A stretch of 49,844 nt of DNA, taken from NCBI GenBank assembly GCA_964517315.1, contig CAZFCJ010000012.1, positions 1 through 49,844 on the forward strand. The letters are read 5' to 3'. Below the pieces are notes generated by a model. It saw only the letters and a list, made by a program, of their open reading frames with translations, searched no databases and was not told the DNA's origin. The stretch's first letter is position 1. Each line of letters opens with the position of its first letter. Source of the DNA: DASWJQ01 sp964517315. GTDB taxonomy: Bacteria; Chloroflexota; Anaerolineae; Anaerolineales; E44-bin32. Position numbers and translations under genes: made by a program. Positions 47,942 to 49,844 of the stretch are shown piece by piece.

Positions 47942-49844
47942 ATGACGAAAAAGTGGGTCTACGCATTTGAAGAGGTGGAGGAAGCCGAAGAATACGCAGG
48001 CTCCTGGGACGGTGTCCGTTCCCTCATGGGAGGCAAGGGGGCCAATCTAGCGGAGATGTCCCGCATCGGCATCCCGGTGCCTCCCGGCTTCACCATCACA
48101 ACCGAGGCTTGCATCGCTTACCTCGAGGCGAGTGAGGAGTTCCCCGAGGGCATGTGGGACCAGACGCTTGAGTCGATGAAGTACGTCGAGGAGAAGACCG
48201 GCAAGACGTTCGGCGATCCCGGAAATCCCCTCTTAGTCTCGGCCCGGTCGGGCGCCAAGTTCTCAATGCCCGGCATGATGGACACTGTGCTCAACATCGG
48301 CCTCAACGACGAGACCGCCGAGGGCATGGTCGAGCTCACCGATGACGCCCGTTTTGTGTACGACTCCTATCGACGTTTAATCCAGATGTACGGCGCGGTG
48401 GTCATGGGTGTCGCCGACGAGGTCTTCGAAGAGGTCATCACCGAGGCCCGCGAGAAGCGCGGCGTCAAAACCGACGCTGAGCTGACTGCAGAAGACTGGA
48501 AAGACATTACGGACCGGTTCAAGAAGATCTTCAAAGATGAGACCGGTCGCGAATTTCCCACTGATCCCTACGACCAGCTGCGGCTGGCCACGCACGCCGT
48601 GTTCGGCTCTTGGAACGGCAAGCGCGCCGTGGACTATCGGAATGCGGCGGGCATCTCCCACGATTTGGGGACGGCGGTCAATGTAGTGACGATGGTGTTC
48701 GGCAATATGGGGCGGAATTCGGGCACCGGCGTGGCCACCACCCGCAATATCTCCACCGGCGAGCCCGAGATCGAGGGCGACTATCTGCTGAACGCCCAGG
48801 GCGAGGACGTCGTCGCCGGCATCCGCCAGACGCAGCAAATCGAACAGCTCAAGGACGATCTGTCGCAGGCTTGGCAGGAATTGGAGAAGATCTGCGAGCG
48901 GCTCGAGGAGCACTATCGCGAGGTCCAGGACGTCGAGTTCACGATTGAGAACGGCAAGCTGTGGATGCTCCAGACCCGCGACAGCAAGCGCACCGCCCAA
49001 GCCGCCGTGCGCATTGCGGTGGATCTCGCCGACGAGGGCAAGATCGGCCGCGAGGAGGCGGTCAGCCGGGTGAGCTCCGATCAGGTCGACTTCTTCCTGC
49101 ATCCCCAATTCGATCTAGAGGCCAAGAAGAAGGCGATCAATGACGGAACGCGGGTGGCGCGCGGATTGAACGTGTCGCCGGGCGCCGCCGTGGGCCAGAT
49201 CGCGTTCGACGCGGACACGGCCGAGGAGTGGGCCAAGCAAGAGGGCCGCAAAGTCATCATGGTGCGTCCGGAAACCAAGCCCGACGATGTCCACGGCATG
49301 CTCGCCTCTGAGGGCATCCTGACCAGCCGCGGCGGCCGCACAAGCCACGCCGCATTAGTGGCCCGACAGTTCGGCAAGCCGGCCGTGGTCGGTGTCTCCG
49401 AACTGGATCTGGACCTGCCCGGCCGCAAGATGACGGTCGACGGCAATGTCATTAAAGAAGGGGATTGGATGTCGATCGATGGCACCGAGGGTGAGGTGTT
49501 CATCGGTCAGTTGGACACAATTGTCCCGGACATCAACGATCCTTACCTTCTTAAGCTGCTCTCGTGGGCCGACGAGGTGCGCGTCCTGGGGGTGTGGGCT
49601 AACGCAGACTATCCGAGGGATGCACAGCGGGCTCGCGATTACGGCGCGCAGGGGATCGGCCTCACCCGGACTGAGCACATGTTCTTCGAGGCCGAGCGTC
49701 TGCCCGTCGTGCAGCACATGATTCTGGCCGACAGTGAAGAGGAACGCCAGGAGGCCCTGGACAAGCTGCTTCCTTTCCAGCGGGAGGATTTCGAAGGTCT
49801 GTTCAGGGTGATGGACGGTCTGCCGGTGATTATCCGGCTGATCG
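47942..49844 (+). CDS. ppdK: Pyruvate, phosphate dikinase (3' end outside the window)
   Basis: PPDK interconverts pyruvate, ATP and phosphate with PEP, AMP and diphosphate. The 634 codons visible of the usual 870-900 start MTKKWVYAFEEVEEAEEY. They contain the ATP-grasp N-terminal part (LMGGKGANLAEMSRIGIPVPPGFTI in outline, then SARSGAKFSMPGMMDT, NMGRNSGTGVATTRN and NAQGEDVVAGIR). The swivelling phospho-His domain has H469 in GGRTSHAALVARQFGKP, and the window cuts into the PEP-binding barrel. Most PPDKs read GDDSGTGVAFTRNPSTG where this one has GRNSGTGVATTRNISTG. GGAGG lies nine bases before the ATG. Confidence 0.96.
   Translation, partial: MTKKWVYAFEEVEEAEEYAGSWDGVRSLMGGKGANLAEMSRIGIPVPPGFTITTEACIAYLEASEEFPEGMWDQTLESMKYVEEKTGKTFGDPGNPLLVSARSGAKFSMPGMMDTVLNIGLNDETAEGMVELTDDARFVYDSYRRLIQMYGAVVMGVADEVFEEVITEAREKRGVKTDAELTAEDWKDITDRFKKIFKDETGREFPTDPYDQLRLATHAVFGSWNGKRAVDYRNAAGISHDLGTAVNVVTMVFGNMGRNSGTGVATTRNISTGEPEIEGDYLLNAQGEDVVAGIRQTQQIEQLKDDLSQAWQELEKICERLEEHYREVQDVEFTIENGKLWMLQTRDSKRTAQAAVRIAVDLADEGKIGREEAVSRVSSDQVDFFLHPQFDLEAKKKAINDGTRVARGLNVSPGAAVGQIAFDADTAEEWAKQEGRKVIMVRPETKPDDVHGMLASEGILTSRGGRTSHAALVARQFGKPAVVGVSELDLDLPGRKMTVDGNVIKEGDWMSIDGTEGEVFIGQLDTIVPDINDPYLLKLLSWADEVRVLGVWANADYPRDAQRARDYGAQGIGLTRTEHMFFEAERLPVVQHMILADSEEERQEALDKLLPFQREDFEGLFRVMDGLPVIIRLI

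Overview
The window is a gene-dense, GC-rich bacterial chromosome segment carrying only core and housekeeping genes: no phage, insertion sequence, CRISPR array or rRNA was seen. The gene set points to Chloroflexota, as an inference and not a proof. The pointers are a DUF3662-FHA pair beside a small membrane FHA protein and a SEDS polymerase, a DivIVA-like coiled-coil gene beside coaD and recG, an rpmB/asp23/fakA/degV/recG/coaD neighbourhood like that of Gram-positives, and a SUF operon with divergent SufR, SufU and a Rieske protein. No outer-membrane biogenesis gene is visible.

Layout. 1-3.5 kb: end of an unidentified frame, tyrS, then convergent rtcB and archease (RNA repair and tRNA splicing type ligation). 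3.5-8.3 kb: three FHA proteins, an MTA phosphorylase and a SEDS wall polymerase. 8.3-13.9 kb: ffh, rpsP with a long acidic tail, khpA, rimM, a Roadblock gene and pyrG behind an attenuator-like leader. 13.9-20.6 kb (minus): coiled-coil division-like protein, coaD, recG, FakB-type DegV, fakA and Asp23, divergent from rpmB. 20.9-25.1 kb: rpe, an orphan GAF histidine kinase, rlmN and a NagD-like phosphatase, followed by about 530 bp of non-coding DNA with degenerate repeats.

25.7-35.6 kb is almost all minus strand: tig-clpP-clpX-DUF1028 behind tRNA-Leu(UAG), then efp, a cysteine-rich orphan and a HAD-DinB fusion, then a DinG-type helicase with an exonuclease domain. 35.6-40.3 kb: moxR, DUF58, a DUF4129 membrane protein, an ECF sigma factor and a small membrane protein. 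40.4-47.7 kb: the iron-sulfur region, with sufR and a MIP18-type gene divergent from sufC-sufB-sufD-(107-aa unknown)-sufS-sufU-Rieske. The window ends inside ppdK.

The most striking non-coding signal is a recurring promoter geometry. Six genes (archease, both DUF3662-FHA genes, rpe, dinG, sufR) have a good -10 hexamer only 6-10 nt before the start codon, which predicts leaderless or near-leaderless mRNAs. Other genes (ffh, tRNA-Leu, tig, sufC) have ordinary 17-bp-spaced sigma-70 promoters with longer leaders. The best candidates for new biology are the structured ffh leader, the pyrG leader hairpin, the 107-aa SUF-operon protein, the cysteine-rich protein after efp, and the S16 acidic tail.
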